DNA of 64,000 nucleotides from Micrococcus flavus (lineage in GTDB: Bacteria > Actinomycetota > Actinomycetes > Actinomycetales > Micrococcaceae), in NCBI RefSeq assembly GCF_014204815.1, contig NZ_JACHMC010000001.1, forward strand, positions 1,364,001 to 1,428,000, given 5' to 3'. How positions within the stretch are numbered: the first letter of the stretch is position 1; the number at the start of each line of letters is the position of its first letter. Shown here piece after piece: positions 8,779 to 17,404 of the stretch. The notes below the pieces were generated by a model. It was not told the origin of the DNA and searched no databases. It saw nothing but the letters and a program-made list of their open reading frames with translations. Made by a program: the position numbers and the translations under genes.

Positions 8779-9693
8779 TCAGTCGCCGACGGCCTCGCGC
8801 CCCCGCTGGACGATCTTCGGGTCCGGGGTGCCGACGACGTCGTGGTCCTTTCCCTCGTACTCGAAGCGGGAGAGGAAGTAGCGCATCGCATTGAGGCGGG
8901 CGCGCTTCTTGTCGTTGGACTTGATGGACACCCACGGGGCGTGGTCGGTGTCCGTGTGGAGGAACATGGCCTCCTTGGCGTCCGTGTACGCCTCCCAGCG
9001 ATCCAGGGACTCCAGGTCCATCGGGGAGAGCTTCCACTGGCGGACCGGGTCGATCTGGCGGATCGCGAAGCGGGTGCGCTGCTCGGTCTGGGTGACGGAG
9101 AACCAGAACTTGGTCAGGTGGATCCCGTCCTCCACCAGCATCTTCTCGAACACCGGCACCTGCTGCATGAACAGCTCGTACTGGCGGTCGGTGGAGAAGC
9201 CCATCACGCGCTCCACGCCGGACCGGTTGTACCACGAGCGGTCGAACAGGACGATCTCGCCCGCCGTGGGGAAGTGCTGGATGTAGCGCTGGAAGTACCA
9301 CTGGCCCAGCTCGCGCTCGGTGGGCTTGCTCAGGGCCACCGTGCGCGCGGTGCGGGGATTCAGGTGCTCGGTGAAGCGCTTGATGGTGCCGCCCTTGCCG
9401 GCGGCGTCCCGGCCCTCGAACACGATGATGTGCCGCTGGCCGGTGTCCTCGCCCCAGTACTGCAGCTTCAGCAGCTCGATCTGCAGCCGGTACTTCTCCA
9501 GCTCGTACTCCTCGCGCGTCATGCGCTCCTCGTACGGGTAGTCCTCCTTCCACGTCTCCACGGCCCGGCCCTGGGGGTCGATGAGGTCCGGGTCGTTGGT
9601 GTGGCCGTCGGCGACGGTGTAGCCGCCGTCGCGCAGCTTGTCGATGAACTCGCGCAGGTTCTCGCGGGGGGCGTCCGGCTGCAGCAGCTCCAT
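8779..9693 (-). CDS. ppk2: Polyphosphate kinase 2
   Basis: 304 residues. Walker A is GRDAAGKGG (94-102) and the second motif is LFDRSWYNRSGVERVMGF (from about residue 149). The lid segment FWFSVTQTEQRTRF is present. Family members phosphorylate nucleoside mono- or diphosphates from polyphosphate; a one-domain protein of about 300 residues with an N-terminal ERMTREEYELEKYRLQ helix fits class I (NDP as acceptor). It is one of two genes in a run with gnd. Upstream lie a CATAAT -10 box and three GTTCACC-like repeats 11 bases apart, suggesting control by phosphate starvation. Confidence 0.93.
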   Translation of the reverse strand: MELLQPDAPRENLREFIDKLRDGGYTVADGHTNDPDLIDPQGRAVETWKEDYPYEERMTREEYELEKYRLQIELLKLQYWGEDTGQRHIIVFEGRDAAGKGGTIKRFTEHLNPRTARTVALSKPTERELGQWYFQRYIQHFPTAGEIVLFDRSWYNRSGVERVMGFSTDRQYELFMQQVPVFEKMLVEDGIHLTKFWFSVTQTEQRTRFAIRQIDPVRQWKLSPMDLESLDRWEAYTDAKEAMFLHTDTDHAPWVSIKSNDKKRARLNAMRYFLSRFEYEGKDHDVVGTPDPKIVQRGREAVGD

Positions 9694-9731
9694 GGAGTCT
9701 CCTTCGGGGGCGGTGGGGGGGGATCCCGTCC

Positions 9732-9737
9732 ATTATG
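9732..9737 (-). promoter_or_regulatory. Candidate -10 box of ppk2
   Basis: CATAAT on the minus strand, one mismatch from TATAAT. It puts transcription start about 33 bases before the ATG. This is one of the few A+T-rich hexamers in the region. Confidence 0.55.
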
Positions 9738-9779
9738 GGCCGGTCCCGCGGACGGGCGCCGGGCGTCGGCCCCTGCGCC

Positions 9780-9808
9780 GGTGAACACGCGGTGAAGTCC
9801 GGGTGACC
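9780..9808 (-). promoter_or_regulatory. Candidate PHO box: three 11-nt direct repeats upstream of ppk2
   Basis: On the minus strand GGTCACC (9808-9802), CTTCACC (9797-9791) and GTTCACC (9786-9780) recur with an exact 11-base period. The PhoP binding site of Streptomyces and Corynebacterium is built from 11-nt direct repeats with a GTTCACC core. The array lies about 43 bases upstream of the -10 box, a position suited to activation. Regulation by PhoP is inferred; the response regulator gene is not in the window. Confidence 0.6.
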
Positions 9809-9822
9809 GCAGACCTCTCGGT

Positions 9823-10323
9823 TCAGGGGCGGGCGGCACCCACCAGCGCGTCCACGGCGGCGACGGCGGCGCGCGCGGCCGCCACGTCCACGAACTGGGC
9901 GATCGCGTCCCGGTGGCGGGGATGGCCCGGCAGCTTCAGGCCCACGGTGGCGCCGTCCGTGGACGGCAGCACCCACAGGCGCGCCTCCGGGTCCACGTCC
10001 CGCTGGGCGACGACGTCCTCCTCCTCGGGCTCGCGGTCGTAGCCGGCCCACTCCACTCCCGGGCGGTCGGTGTCCGCGCCGTCCAGGACGTCCGCGCCGC
10101 CCATGCGCAGATAGGTGCGCGCCTGCAGCAGCCGGTCCAGGGTGCGGGCGGTGGTCCGCCCGGCCAGCTCGTCCTCGAACAGGGCGAGCACGTGCCAGCC
10201 GTCCCCGTCCTGCAGGAACAGCATGGTCTGCCCGGCCTCCCCGCCCGTGATGACGGCCAGGTGGCGCGGGGCGTCACCGTCGGCGGCGGGCAGTTTCCAG
10301 AAGCCGTGGGGCGTGGCGGACAT
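9823..10323 (-). CDS. Hypothetical protein, no recognised family
   Basis: 166 residues, soluble, acidic, with no membrane helix or signal peptide. It begins MSATPHGFWKLP and contains alternating strand/helix segments (HLAVITGGEAG, TMLFLQDGDGWHVLALFEDELAG). It ends in an Ala-rich helix. A TAGGGT box lies six bases before the ATG, suggesting a leaderless transcript. It precedes ppk2 on the same strand, but the ppk2 promoter region separates them. I assign no function. Confidence 0.7.
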   Translation of the reverse strand: MSATPHGFWKLPAADGDAPRHLAVITGGEAGQTMLFLQDGDGWHVLALFEDELAGRTTARTLDRLLQARTYLRMGGADVLDGADTDRPGVEWAGYDREPEEEDVVAQRDVDPEARLWVLPSTDGATVGLKLPGHPRHRDAIAQFVDVAAARAAVAAVDALVGAARP

Positions 10324-10329
10324 GCCCCC

Positions 10330-10335
10330 ACCCTA
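10330..10335 (-). promoter_or_regulatory. Candidate -10 box, leaderless transcript of the gene starting at 10323
   Basis: TAGGGT on the minus strand, followed by GGGGGC and then the ATG: the same -10 plus six bases plus start arrangement as yaaA. Confidence 0.5.
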
Positions 10336-10379
10336 CTGGGGCCGGGGCGGGGACGCGGGGGCCGCCGTCGGCCCCGGCG

Positions 10380-11006
10380 TCAGCGGGCGAGCCGGTCCTG
10401 CGGCGTGGGGGCGCCGTGCCGCGCGCCGAACGACGGGTCGTGCGTCCCGACCTTCCGGGCGGCGGCGAGGTGGCCGCCGAGGAAGCCGGCCCCGCCGGTC
10501 ACGCCCATGGCTCCCAGGCCCAGGAGGACGCCGAGACGATGCCGGCCCGTGACGCGGGCCGCGAGCGAGGCGGTCTGGAGGGTGACGCCGATGCCGTTCG
10601 CGGCGGCGTGCACCACGCCCACGCGCCGCTCGGGACGGCCGGAGGCGGCGTACTCCGCCCATCCGGTCAGGGCGGCGGGGACCGCCGAGGCGACGCCCAG
10701 GCCGGTGAGCAGGGCGGCGCTGCCGCGGGCGTCGTCGCCGCCGAGCAGGTCCAGGGCCGTGGCGCTCATCCAGGTGCCCATGGGCACCTCGATCACGAGC
10801 GGATGCAGCGCGTGGCCCAGCCAGGCCCCCTGGAGGGCGGCACGCCGCACGGGGCCGGCCACGAGGGCGGAGGAGAGCGCGTCGCCCGCCGTGACGGCGG
10901 GGTCCAGCACGCGGGCGCCCTCCAGGGCGTGCATCGCCCGGGAGAGGGGATTCCGGGTGCGGGCGGCGGTACGGGAGTCGAGACGACGGCGGCGGGGTGC
11001 GCGCAT
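10380..11006 (-). CDS. DUF2231 family membrane protein
   Basis: 208 residues. After a basic N-terminus, the motif GAWLGHALHPL (60-70) and the following PMGTW match the DUF2231 signature. About four hydrophobic helices follow. Family members are predicted multi-pass membrane proteins, often encoded beside a Rieske-type [2Fe-2S] protein. No Rieske gene is present here, so the likely partner is missing or elsewhere. Function is unknown; a redox or haem-linked role has been guessed for the family only from neighbours. Confidence 0.75.
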   Translation of the reverse strand: MRAPRRRRLDSRTAARTRNPLSRAMHALEGARVLDPAVTAGDALSSALVAGPVRRAALQGAWLGHALHPLVIEVPMGTWMSATALDLLGGDDARGSAALLTGLGVASAVPAALTGWAEYAASGRPERRVGVVHAAANGIGVTLQTASLAARVTGRHRLGVLLGLGAMGVTGGAGFLGGHLAAARKVGTHDPSFGARHGAPTPQDRLAR

Positions 11007-11099
11007 GGTTCCTCCGAGTCAGGGCGGATCGCGACCCGACGGCGGCGGGCCTGGGGTCCAGAGTAGCGGCTGTCCGCACCGGCGCGGCATGCTGGCCGG

Positions 11100-11858
11100 A
11101 TGGGACTGGTGCGCCGACTGCCGACCCGCTCCGACGACGAGGGCGGGTGCCGGGACGTGCTGTCCGGCAGGCTGCACAACGCGCCGGCGATCGCGGCGGC
11201 GTCGCGCCGAGCGGGCGTCCCGCTCTCGGTCGCCGCGGCGTTGGCGGAGGTGGAGTCGGGCGGTCGCAACGTGTTCGGCAACGACCGCGGCGGGGTGTTC
11301 TCGCGCCCCGGACGCCCCGACGTCCCGGTGACGCCCGAGCGCGTGGCCGAGCTGCGGCGTCGGGTGGCGGCCGGGGAGACCTCCAACGGGATCGGCCCGG
11401 CGCAGATCACCTGGCCGCCGTTCTTCGACCGGGCGGACGCGGCGGGCCTGGACCTGGCCGACCCGGAGGACAACCTCACCCTGGGCCTGACGATCCTGGC
11501 CGAGCACGCCCGCGGCGACCTCTCCCCCGCCGGCCTCGAACGGGCCGGCACCCTCTACAACGCCGGGACCCTCGCCGGCGGGGTCACCGACTACGGTCGG
11601 CGGCTGGCCCGCGCGGCGGCCGCCTGGGAGGAGCGGCTCTCGGGACGGCCCCCGGCGCGGTCGGAGGCGGCCGGGCCGAGCGCGAGCCGGCACGACGGCG
11701 ACCCGACGGGCACGGGGCGGACGCACCGCGTGCAGCCCGGCGAGACACTCTGGGGCATCGCCCGCGACCAGGGCACGGATGTGGCCACGCTGCGGCGGCT
11801 CAATCCCGGGATCGTGCCGGAGCGGATGGCCGTGGGCACGCCGGTGCGCCTGCCCTGA
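11100..11858 (+). CDS. Lytic transglycosylase-like protein with C-terminal LysM domain
   Basis: 252 residues. Residues 25-175 look like a lysozyme/transglycosylase-type helical domain: AALAEVESGGRNVFGND carries a candidate catalytic glutamate (E50 or E52), and SNGIGPAQITWPPFF resembles the substrate groove segment. A linker (about 180-205) is rich in Arg, Ser and Ala. A single LysM repeat follows (208-252; HRVQPGETLWGIARDQG, LRRLNPG, GTPVRLP), which binds peptidoglycan N-acetylglucosamine. No signal peptide is visible from this start. The start is supported by a CATGCT hexamer six bases upstream (leaderless type). It is not an Rpf: the Rpf fold signature is absent. Confidence 0.75.
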   Translation: MGLVRRLPTRSDDEGGCRDVLSGRLHNAPAIAAASRRAGVPLSVAAALAEVESGGRNVFGNDRGGVFSRPGRPDVPVTPERVAELRRRVAAGETSNGIGPAQITWPPFFDRADAAGLDLADPEDNLTLGLTILAEHARGDLSPAGLERAGTLYNAGTLAGGVTDYGRRLARAAAAWEERLSGRPPARSEAAGPSASRHDGDPTGTGRTHRVQPGETLWGIARDQGTDVATLRRLNPGIVPERMAVGTPVRLP

Positions 11859-11911
11859 CCGCCGGCTCGGAGGCACGGGGCCGGCCGGCGTCGGGGCGCC
11901 AGGGCGGGCCG

Positions 11912-12268
11912 TCAGAGCACGAGGTTGACCAGCAGGACGTACGCCAGGGTGCCCGTGCCGATGGAGAGCAGGGTCCGCCGGCCGCCCAACACGTGCACGA
12001 GGACCGTGAGGGCGGTGGCGACCAGCGCGCAGGCCACCCGCGGCCCGTCCACGGACGCTCCGGGGGACAGCGCGGCGGCCTCCAGGAGCATCACGATCGC
12101 GAGGATCGCGAGCACGCCCGCCGGCATCCAGACGGCCAGCCGGGCGGCGAGGGCGGACTCCCGCAGCGGGCGCAGCAGCGCGAAGGGGGCCGCGCGCAGG
12201 GTGAACGTCACCGCGCCCGCCACGACGGCCGCAGCCACCACGTGTCCGGGGTCCACGGGGGCGGTCAT
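11912..12268 (-). CDS. azlD: AzlD family branched-chain amino acid exporter subunit
   Basis: 118 residues with about four hydrophobic helices and the family pattern VTFTLRAAPFALLRPLRE near residue 20. ATG 12268 overlaps the azlC stop by four bases (ATGA). AzlC and AzlD together form the BrnFE-type exporter of isoleucine, leucine, valine and methionine. Confidence 0.88.
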   Translation of the reverse strand: MTAPVDPGHVVAAAVVAGAVTFTLRAAPFALLRPLRESALAARLAVWMPAGVLAILAIVMLLEAAALSPGASVDGPRVACALVATALTVLVHVLGGRRTLLSIGTGTLAYVLLVNLVL

Positions 12269-13122
12269 CCCGTCCTCCGTCCGGGGTCGTCGTCGTGCGC
12301 GCGGGCCGCCTCGGGGACCGCCGCCTCGGGGCCGCCCGCCTCGAGCACCGGCAGGGGGCCGGTCACCGGACCCTGCGCGGGCAGCGGCAGGCGGGCCCCG
12401 CGGGCGGCCGCCGCGTGGGCCGCGACCAGCACGCCCACGTAGACGAGGAAGGACGTGACCAGCAGCGCCCCGGGCGCCACGAGGAGCGACACGCCCACCG
12501 CGGCAGCGGCGGCCAGCACGAGCGGCAGGTGGCGGCGGGTGCGGGCGGCGTCGAGCGCGAGGACGGTGAACAGGGCGGTGAGGGCGAACTCCAGGCCCTC
12601 GACGGGCGCGGGCAGCAGCCCCGCGACCCCCACGCCGGCCACCCCGCCGAGCAGCCAGTACAGGTGCAGGCTGACCTGCATGGCCAGCAGACGCGGGGCG
12701 GTCCAGCCCCGGGGGTGGGCGGCGGCGATCGCATACGCCTCGTCGATCAGGGCACCCATCGAGTAGATGCGGGCCGCCCGCGACCGCACCACGTGCAGGG
12801 GGAAGCCGAACGCGTAGAACACGTGTCGGAAGTTCACGAGGAACACCGTGACGGCGATGGTCGCCAGCGGGGTCGCAGCGGCGATCAGGCCGACGAGCAG
12901 CAGTTCCACGGATCCCGCGAACACGACGGCGGAGAGCAGCGGTGCGGCCCACCCCGGGAGGCCCGCCTGGACCACGAGCATGCCGAAGGCCACGCCGAGC
13001 GGGAACAGGCCGAGACCGGCCGGTCCGGACAGGCGGATCCCGGTGAGCACCTCGCCCCGCCGGTCCCTGGCCCCGGAGGCGCCGGAGGACGGCGGTGCGG
13101 CGGCGTGGGAGGTGGCGTGCAT
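12265..13122 (-). CDS. azlC: AzlC family branched-chain amino acid exporter subunit
   Basis: 285 residues. It carries the AzlC pattern GLFPLGVAFGMLVVQAGLP, then SAVVFAGSVELLLVGLI and LVNFRHVFYAFGFP, within six to seven hydrophobic helices. The C-terminus has an unusual hydrophilic tail of about 45 residues rich in Glu, Pro and Asp. The ribosome site at ATG 13122 is weak, so the start is approximate. It forms a coupled pair with azlD. No Lrp-type regulator is adjacent. Confidence 0.88.
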   Translation of the reverse strand: MHATSHAAAPPSSGASGARDRRGEVLTGIRLSGPAGLGLFPLGVAFGMLVVQAGLPGWAAPLLSAVVFAGSVELLLVGLIAAATPLATIAVTVFLVNFRHVFYAFGFPLHVVRSRAARIYSMGALIDEAYAIAAAHPRGWTAPRLLAMQVSLHLYWLLGGVAGVGVAGLLPAPVEGLEFALTALFTVLALDAARTRRHLPLVLAAAAAVGVSLLVAPGALLVTSFLVYVGVLVAAHAAAARGARLPLPAQGPVTGPLPVLEAGGPEAAVPEAARAHDDDPGRRTG

Positions 13123-13218
13123 GGTGGGGACAGCATGCCACCCACGGCGCGCAACGCGTGTCACATCCGCACCTCGAGAGGCGGGCGCGCCGTGGGGCGT
13201 GGAGCCCGTCCTGGAGAC

Positions 13219-13248
13219 CGGCCCCCCGAGCAGGTGCTCCGGGGGCCG
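13219..13248 (-). terminator. Terminator hairpin of tRNA-Val
   Basis: CGGCCCCCCGAGCA (13219-13232) pairs with TGCTCCGGGGGCCG (13235-13248) with one mismatch and a two-base gap. It lies 10 bases downstream of the tRNA 3' end on the minus strand, where a terminator is expected. Confidence 0.6.
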
Positions 13249-13257
13249 ATCTGCGCG

Positions 13258-13331
13258 TGGACCCAGACGGACTCGAACCGCCGACACCCACGGTGTAAAC
13301 GTGGTGCTCTGACCAGCTGAGCTATGGGTCC
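13258..13331 (-). tRNA. tRNA-Val (anticodon TAC)
   Basis: 74 nt folding into a complete cloverleaf. The acceptor stem is GGACCCA/TGGGTCC with discriminator A, the D-arm is GCTC...GAGC, the anticodon stem is CCACG/CGTGG around loop TTTACAC (anticodon TAC, reads GUA and other Val codons), and the T-arm loop is TTCGAGT. The 3' CCA is not encoded (genomic CGC follows), so it must be added by CCA transferase. Confidence 0.96.
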
Positions 13332-13370
13332 TGACGCGTTCCAGCCTACCGCCGGGCGGTCCCCGAATGC

Positions 13371-13823
13371 TCAGGCCAGCCGCGCGACGGCGTCGCGGTG
13401 GTCCTGCGGGGTCCGGGCGCCGCCGGGGGTCGAGGGGGCCACGCGCGCCCGTTCCGCGCCGTCCGCGTCCAGGAGGACGGAGACGCGGCGGGGGCGGCCG
13501 GTGGCCTCGTCGAGCAGGCCGCACGCGCGGGCCGCGGCCCCGTGGGGCCAGAAGTCAGAGAGCATCACGCACGCCCCGGGCAGGCGCATGCGCTCCGCCA
13601 CCTCTCGCAACACGGGGGCCGCGTCGCAGGAGACCACCCGCACGCCGACACCGTCGGCCGCCAGCTCCTCCGCGAGCGCCCCGAGCCACTCCAGCTCCCC
13701 CGTGCACACGGGGGTGAAGGCCCCCGGCAGGAACACGAGCCAGACCGCCCGCTCCCCGGGCGCCACCGGCGGCCAGGGCCAGCCGGTGCCGTGCGCGTCC
13801 CGCAGGGCGGGGGTCTCAGCCAC
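13371..13823 (-). CDS. Peroxiredoxin (AhpE-like, AhpC/TSA family)
   Basis: 150 residues. The active-site motif FLPGAFTPVCTGELEWL holds the peroxidatic cysteine at about residue 40. A second Cys in VVSCDAAP and a third in GACVMLSDFW and ARACGLLDE could resolve it. Such enzymes reduce peroxides. The start overlaps the DUF3052 gene by 8 bases, so the two are co-translated. The order aceE (divergent), DUF3052, peroxiredoxin is common in Actinobacteria. Confidence 0.88.
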   Translation of the reverse strand: MAETPALRDAHGTGWPWPPVAPGERAVWLVFLPGAFTPVCTGELEWLGALAEELAADGVGVRVVSCDAAPVLREVAERMRLPGACVMLSDFWPHGAAARACGLLDEATGRPRRVSVLLDADGAERARVAPSTPGGARTPQDHRDAVARLA

Positions 13824-14247
13824 CGCGCTTCTGCTCGAGCCGGGAGGCCAGCCAGTCCTCGGAGCCCCCCGCGCTCGTGGTCACGTGCAGGCCGCCGGTG
13901 GAGGCGGCCTCGGCGACGTCCGCCGGGGTGACGTACCCGTCCCGGCCCTTGCGCGGGGTCATGACCCACACGGGGCCGCGGTCCAGGGATCGCTGGACGT
14001 CCACGAGCTGGTCCGTGAGGTCCGTGACGTCGCCGTCCTCGGCCCGCCACCACAGCAGCACGGCGTCCGCCGGCTCCTGGTCCTCCTCGGTGAGGAGCTC
14101 CTCCCCGAGCGCATCCTCCAGTGCGTCACGGAAGGCGAAGTCGATGTCGTCGTCGTAGCCCCACTCCTGGACGAGGTCGCCGGCCTTCAGGCCGTACGCG
14201 TCCAGCAGCTGCGTCTGCGACGAGGTCCTGTCCGACCCTGCCTCCAT
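13816..14247 (-). CDS. DUF3052 family protein
   Basis: 143 residues, acidic and soluble. Conserved stretches are KAGDLVQEWGYDDDIDFAFRDALE and LLWWRAEDGDVTDLTDQLVD, followed by GPVWVMTPRKGRDGYVTPADVAEAA. GAGGAGGAG lies before the ATG. The family is restricted to Actinobacteria and lies next to aceE and peroxiredoxin genes. Its function is not known. Confidence 0.85.
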   Translation of the reverse strand: MEAGSDRTSSQTQLLDAYGLKAGDLVQEWGYDDDIDFAFRDALEDALGEELLTEEDQEPADAVLLWWRAEDGDVTDLTDQLVDVQRSLDRGPVWVMTPRKGRDGYVTPADVAEAASTGGLHVTTSAGGSEDWLASRLEQKRGG

Positions 14248-14322
14248 GTGTGCGCTCCTCCTCGGGATGGGGACGGGCGCGGGCCCCGGGCCCGGCCGTC
14301 CGGCGGTGTGGTGACACAGCCC

Positions 14323-14328
14323 ACCTTA
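14323..14328 (-). promoter_or_regulatory. Candidate -10 box of the DUF3052-peroxiredoxin operon
   Basis: TAAGGT on the minus strand, about 75 bases upstream of the ATG. It fits TANNNT. It lies in the 264-base region shared with aceE. Confidence 0.35.
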
Positions 14329-14386
14329 CGCGGTGCGCCTGCCGACATCGGGGCCCGAGGCCGGGCGGGGAGCCGTCCGGCCCCAG

Positions 14387-14392
14387 TAGGCT
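14387..14392 (+). promoter_or_regulatory. Candidate -10 box of aceE
   Basis: TAGGCT, about 120 bases before the aceE GTG start. It fits the TANNNT pattern. No clear -35 hexamer. Confidence 0.35.
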
Positions 14393-14511
14393 GACCGGCA
14401 GACGCGCACGACGTCGGCCATCCGCCGACGGCGCGGCGAGGCGGCCGGCCGATCGCCGGACCCCGCAGGACATCGCGGAGCACCCCTCCGCACCGACACC
14501 AAGGAGGCACC

Positions 14512-17268
14512 GTGAGCGCAGCGGAAGAGAGCTCCCAGATCGTCAGCGGTCTGACCAGCCAGATCCCCGACAAGGACCCGCAGGAGACCGCGGAGTGGAT
14601 CGAGTCCTTCGACGGGCTCGTGGACGAGCGCGGGACCGAGCGCGCGCAGTACATCATGCGCACGCTCATGCAGCGCGCGGGCGCGCAGTCCGTGGCCCTG
14701 CCGCACGTCACCACCACCGACTACGTCAACACGATCCCGGCGGACCAGGAGCCGGAGTACCCGGGCGACGAGGAGCTGGAGCGCCGCTACCGCAACTACC
14801 TGCGGTGGAACGCGATGGCCACGGTGCAGCGGGCGCAGCGCGACGGCGTCGGCGTGGGCGGCCACATCTCGTCCTACGCGGGCCAGGCCACCCTGTACGA
14901 GGTGGGCATGAACCACTTCTTCCGCGGCCAGGACCACCCGGGCGGCGGCGACCACATCTTCTTCCAGGGCCACTCCTCCCCCGGCAACTACGCGCGCGCG
15001 TTCCTCGAGGGCCGTCTCACCGAGGAGGACCTGGACGGCTTCCGCCAGGAGAAGTCCAAGAAGGGCCACGCCCTGTCCTCCTACCCGCACCCGCGGATGA
15101 TGCCGCACTTCTGGCAGTTCCCCACCGTGTCCATGGGCCTGGGGCCGATGAACGCGATCTTCCAGGCGCAGACCAACCGCTACCTGCACAACAACGGGAT
15201 CAAGGACACGTCCGAGCAGCATGTGTGGGCCTTCCTCGGCGACGGCGAGATGGACGAGCCGGAGTCGCGCGGCCAGCTGCACATCGCGGCCAACGACAAG
15301 CTCGACAACCTCACCTTCGTGATCAACTGCAACCTGCAGCGCCTCGACGGCCCCGTGCGCGGCAACGGCAAGATCGTCCAGGAGCTGGAGTCCTACTTCC
15401 GCGGCGCCGGTTGGAACGTCATCAAGGTCCTGTGGGGCCGCGAGTGGGACCCGCTGCTCGAGGCCGACGACGAGGGCGAGCTCGTCCGGATCATGAACGA
15501 GACCCTCGACGGCGACTTCCAGACCTACAAGGCCGAGTCCGGTGCGTTCGTGCGCGAGCACTTCTTCGGCCGGTCCTCCGTCACCAAGGAGATGGTGGCG
15601 GACATGTCGGACGACGAGATCTGGGGCCTGAAGCGCGGCGGCCACGACTACAAGAAGGTCTACGCCGCGTACAAGGCGGCCGTGGAGCACAAGGGCCAGC
15701 CCACCGTGATCCTGGCCCACACCATCAAGGGCTACGGCCTGGGCAAGTCCTTCGAGGGCCGGAACGCGACCCATCAGATGAAGAAGCTCACCGCGGACGA
15801 CCTCAAGGTGTTCCGCGACCGCCACCGCATCCCGGTGACGGACGAGCAGATCGGCAACGACCCGTACGACATCCCGTACTACCACCCGGGCGCGGACGCC
15901 CCGGAGATCACGTACATGATGGAGCGCCGCAGGGAGCTCGGCGGGTTCGTGCCGGAGCGGCGCTCCACGCACCACGCCATCCCGCTGCCGCCGGAGTCCG
16001 CCTACAAGCAGGCCCGCAAGGGCTCGGGCAAGCAGCAGGCGGCCACCACCATGGCCTTCGTGCGACTGCTCAAGGACCTCATGCGGGACAAGAACATGGG
16101 ATCGCGCTTCGTGCCGATCATCCCGGACGAGGCCCGCACCTTCGGCATGGACTCGTTCTTCCCCACGGCGAAGATCTACAACCCCAAGGGCCAGAACTAC
16201 CTCTCCGTGGACCGGGACCTCTTCCTGTCCTACAAGGAGTCCCCGCAGGGCAAGATCTACCACGTGGGCATCAACGAGGACGGCGCCACCGCCGCCTTCA
16301 ACGCGCTCGGCACCGCGTACTCCACGCACGGCGAGCCGATGATCCCGGTGTACATCTTCTACTCGATGTTCGGGTTCCAGCGGACCGCGGACAACATCTG
16401 GGCCGGGACGGACCAGCTGGCCCGCGGCTTCATGATCGGCGCGACGGCGGGGCGCACCACGCTCGCGGGCGAGGGCACCCAGCACATGGACGGGCACTCC
16501 CCGGTCCTGGCGGGCACCAACCCGGCCGTCAAGCACTACGACCCGGCCTACTCGTACGAGATCGCGCACATCGTGCGGCAGGGTCTCGAGGACATGTACG
16601 GAGAGCACGACCGCGGCGACGCCGTGCGCAACGTGATCTACTACCTCACGGTCTACAACGAGCCGATCTCGCACATCGACGAACCGGAGGACCTGGACGT
16701 GGAGGGCCTGCTCAAGGGTCTCTACCGTCTCTCCGAGGGCACCGGCTCGGGCCCCAAGGCCCAGCTGATGGGCTCGGGCGTCGCCGTGCCGTGGGCGCTG
16801 GAGGCGCAGCGCATCCTCGCCGAGGACTGGGGCGTGAGCGCGGACGTGTGGTCCGTGACCTCGTACAACGAGCTCTACCGCGACGCCGTGGCCGCGCAGA
16901 AGGAGTCCCTCGCGGACCCCGCCGCCCCGGTGCGCACCCCCTACGTGACGGAGAAGCTCGCGGGAGCCGAGGGGCCGATCGTGGCCACCTCGGACTACAC
17001 GACCTCGTGGGCCAACCAGATCCACGCGTTCGTGCCGCATCCCGAGCGCTTCTCGGCCCTCGGCGCGGACGAGTTCGGCTTCGCGGACACCCGGGCCGCC
17101 GCGCGCCGCTACTTCCTCATCGACTCGCACTCGATGGTGGTGCGGACCCTGCAGCTCCTGGAGCGCGAGGGCGAGGTCGAGGCGGGCACCGCCGCGAAGG
17201 CGCACGAGAAGTACCGCCTGGACGACGTCACCGCGGGCACCACCGGCAACGCCGGCGGCGACGCGTGA
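14512..17268 (+). CDS. aceE: Pyruvate dehydrogenase E1 component, homodimeric type
   Basis: 918 residues, the full length of the single-chain E1. AAGGAGG lies five bases before the GTG start. The thiamine diphosphate motif starts at [13 protein letters not shown] (residue 243 on) and ends in [10 protein letters not shown] (about 272-281). [22 protein letters not shown] and [20 protein letters not shown] are typical of AceE. It decarboxylates pyruvate and acetylates the lipoyl domain of E2, giving acetyl-CoA. E2 and E3 genes are not adjacent, as is usual in Actinobacteria. It lies upstream of the fatty acid operon, which uses the acetyl-CoA. Confidence 0.97.
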   Translation: MSAAEESSQIVSGLTSQIPDKDPQETAEWIESFDGLVDERGTERAQYIMRTLMQRAGAQSVALPHVTTTDYVNTIPADQEPEYPGDEELERRYRNYLRWNAMATVQRAQRDGVGVGGHISSYAGQATLYEVGMNHFFRGQDHPGGGDHIFFQGHSSPGNYARAFLEGRLTEEDLDGFRQEKSKKGHALSSYPHPRMMPHFWQFPTVSMGLGPMNAIFQAQTNRYLHNNGIKDTSEQHVWAFLGDGEMDEPESRGQLHIAANDKLDNLTFVINCNLQRLDGPVRGNGKIVQELESYFRGAGWNVIKVLWGREWDPLLEADDEGELVRIMNETLDGDFQTYKAESGAFVREHFFGRSSVTKEMVADMSDDEIWGLKRGGHDYKKVYAAYKAAVEHKGQPTVILAHTIKGYGLGKSFEGRNATHQMKKLTADDLKVFRDRHRIPVTDEQIGNDPYDIPYYHPGADAPEITYMMERRRELGGFVPERRSTHHAIPLPPESAYKQARKGSGKQQAATTMAFVRLLKDLMRDKNMGSRFVPIIPDEARTFGMDSFFPTAKIYNPKGQNYLSVDRDLFLSYKESPQGKIYHVGINEDGATAAFNALGTAYSTHGEPMIPVYIFYSMFGFQRTADNIWAGTDQLARGFMIGATAGRTTLAGEGTQHMDGHSPVLAGTNPAVKHYDPAYSYEIAHIVRQGLEDMYGEHDRGDAVRNVIYYLTVYNEPISHIDEPEDLDVEGLLKGLYRLSEGTGSGPKAQLMGSGVAVPWALEAQRILAEDWGVSADVWSVTSYNELYRDAVAAQKESLADPAAPVRTPYVTEKLAGAEGPIVATSDYTTSWANQIHAFVPHPERFSALGADEFGFADTRAAARRYFLIDSHSMVVRTLQLLEREGEVEAGTAAKAHEKYRLDDVTAGTTGNAGGDA

Positions 17269-17308
17269 CCCGACGCCGCGGGCTCTGAGCCGCGGCCCAC
17301 GATGACGG

Positions 17309-17337
17309 CCGGTCGCCTCCCCCGCGGAGGCGGCCGG
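17309..17337 (+). terminator. Terminator hairpin of aceE
   Basis: CCGGTCGCCTCC (17309-17320) and GGAGGCGGCCGG (17326-17337) pair through 12 bases with one G-U and a five-base loop, 40 bases after the stop codon. No T run follows. Confidence 0.6.
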
Positions 17338-17391
17338 CCGACGTCGTCCCCGGGCCCGCGGGGCCTTCGTGGGGATCCGACAACGCGGGCC

Positions 17392-17397
17392 TAGGAT
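17392..17397 (+). promoter_or_regulatory. Candidate -10 box of a leaderless fasR transcript
   Basis: TAGGAT ends seven bases before the ATG at 17405, with no ribosome site between. Transcription would start at the start codon. Confidence 0.5.
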
Positions 17398-17404
17398 GTG
17401 GCCC

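Noticed and set aside
11100-11858. Resuscitation-promoting factor (Rpf), famous in Micrococcus luteus
   Set aside because: The Rpf fold signature (for example the W-D-x-L-A-x-C-E-S-N core) is absent, as is the signal peptide. The domain looks more like a lysozyme/transglycosylase type.
13123-13331. tRNA-Val as an island insertion site
   Set aside because: No second copy of the tRNA 3' end and no integrase was seen within the flanking genes; azlCD are ordinary.
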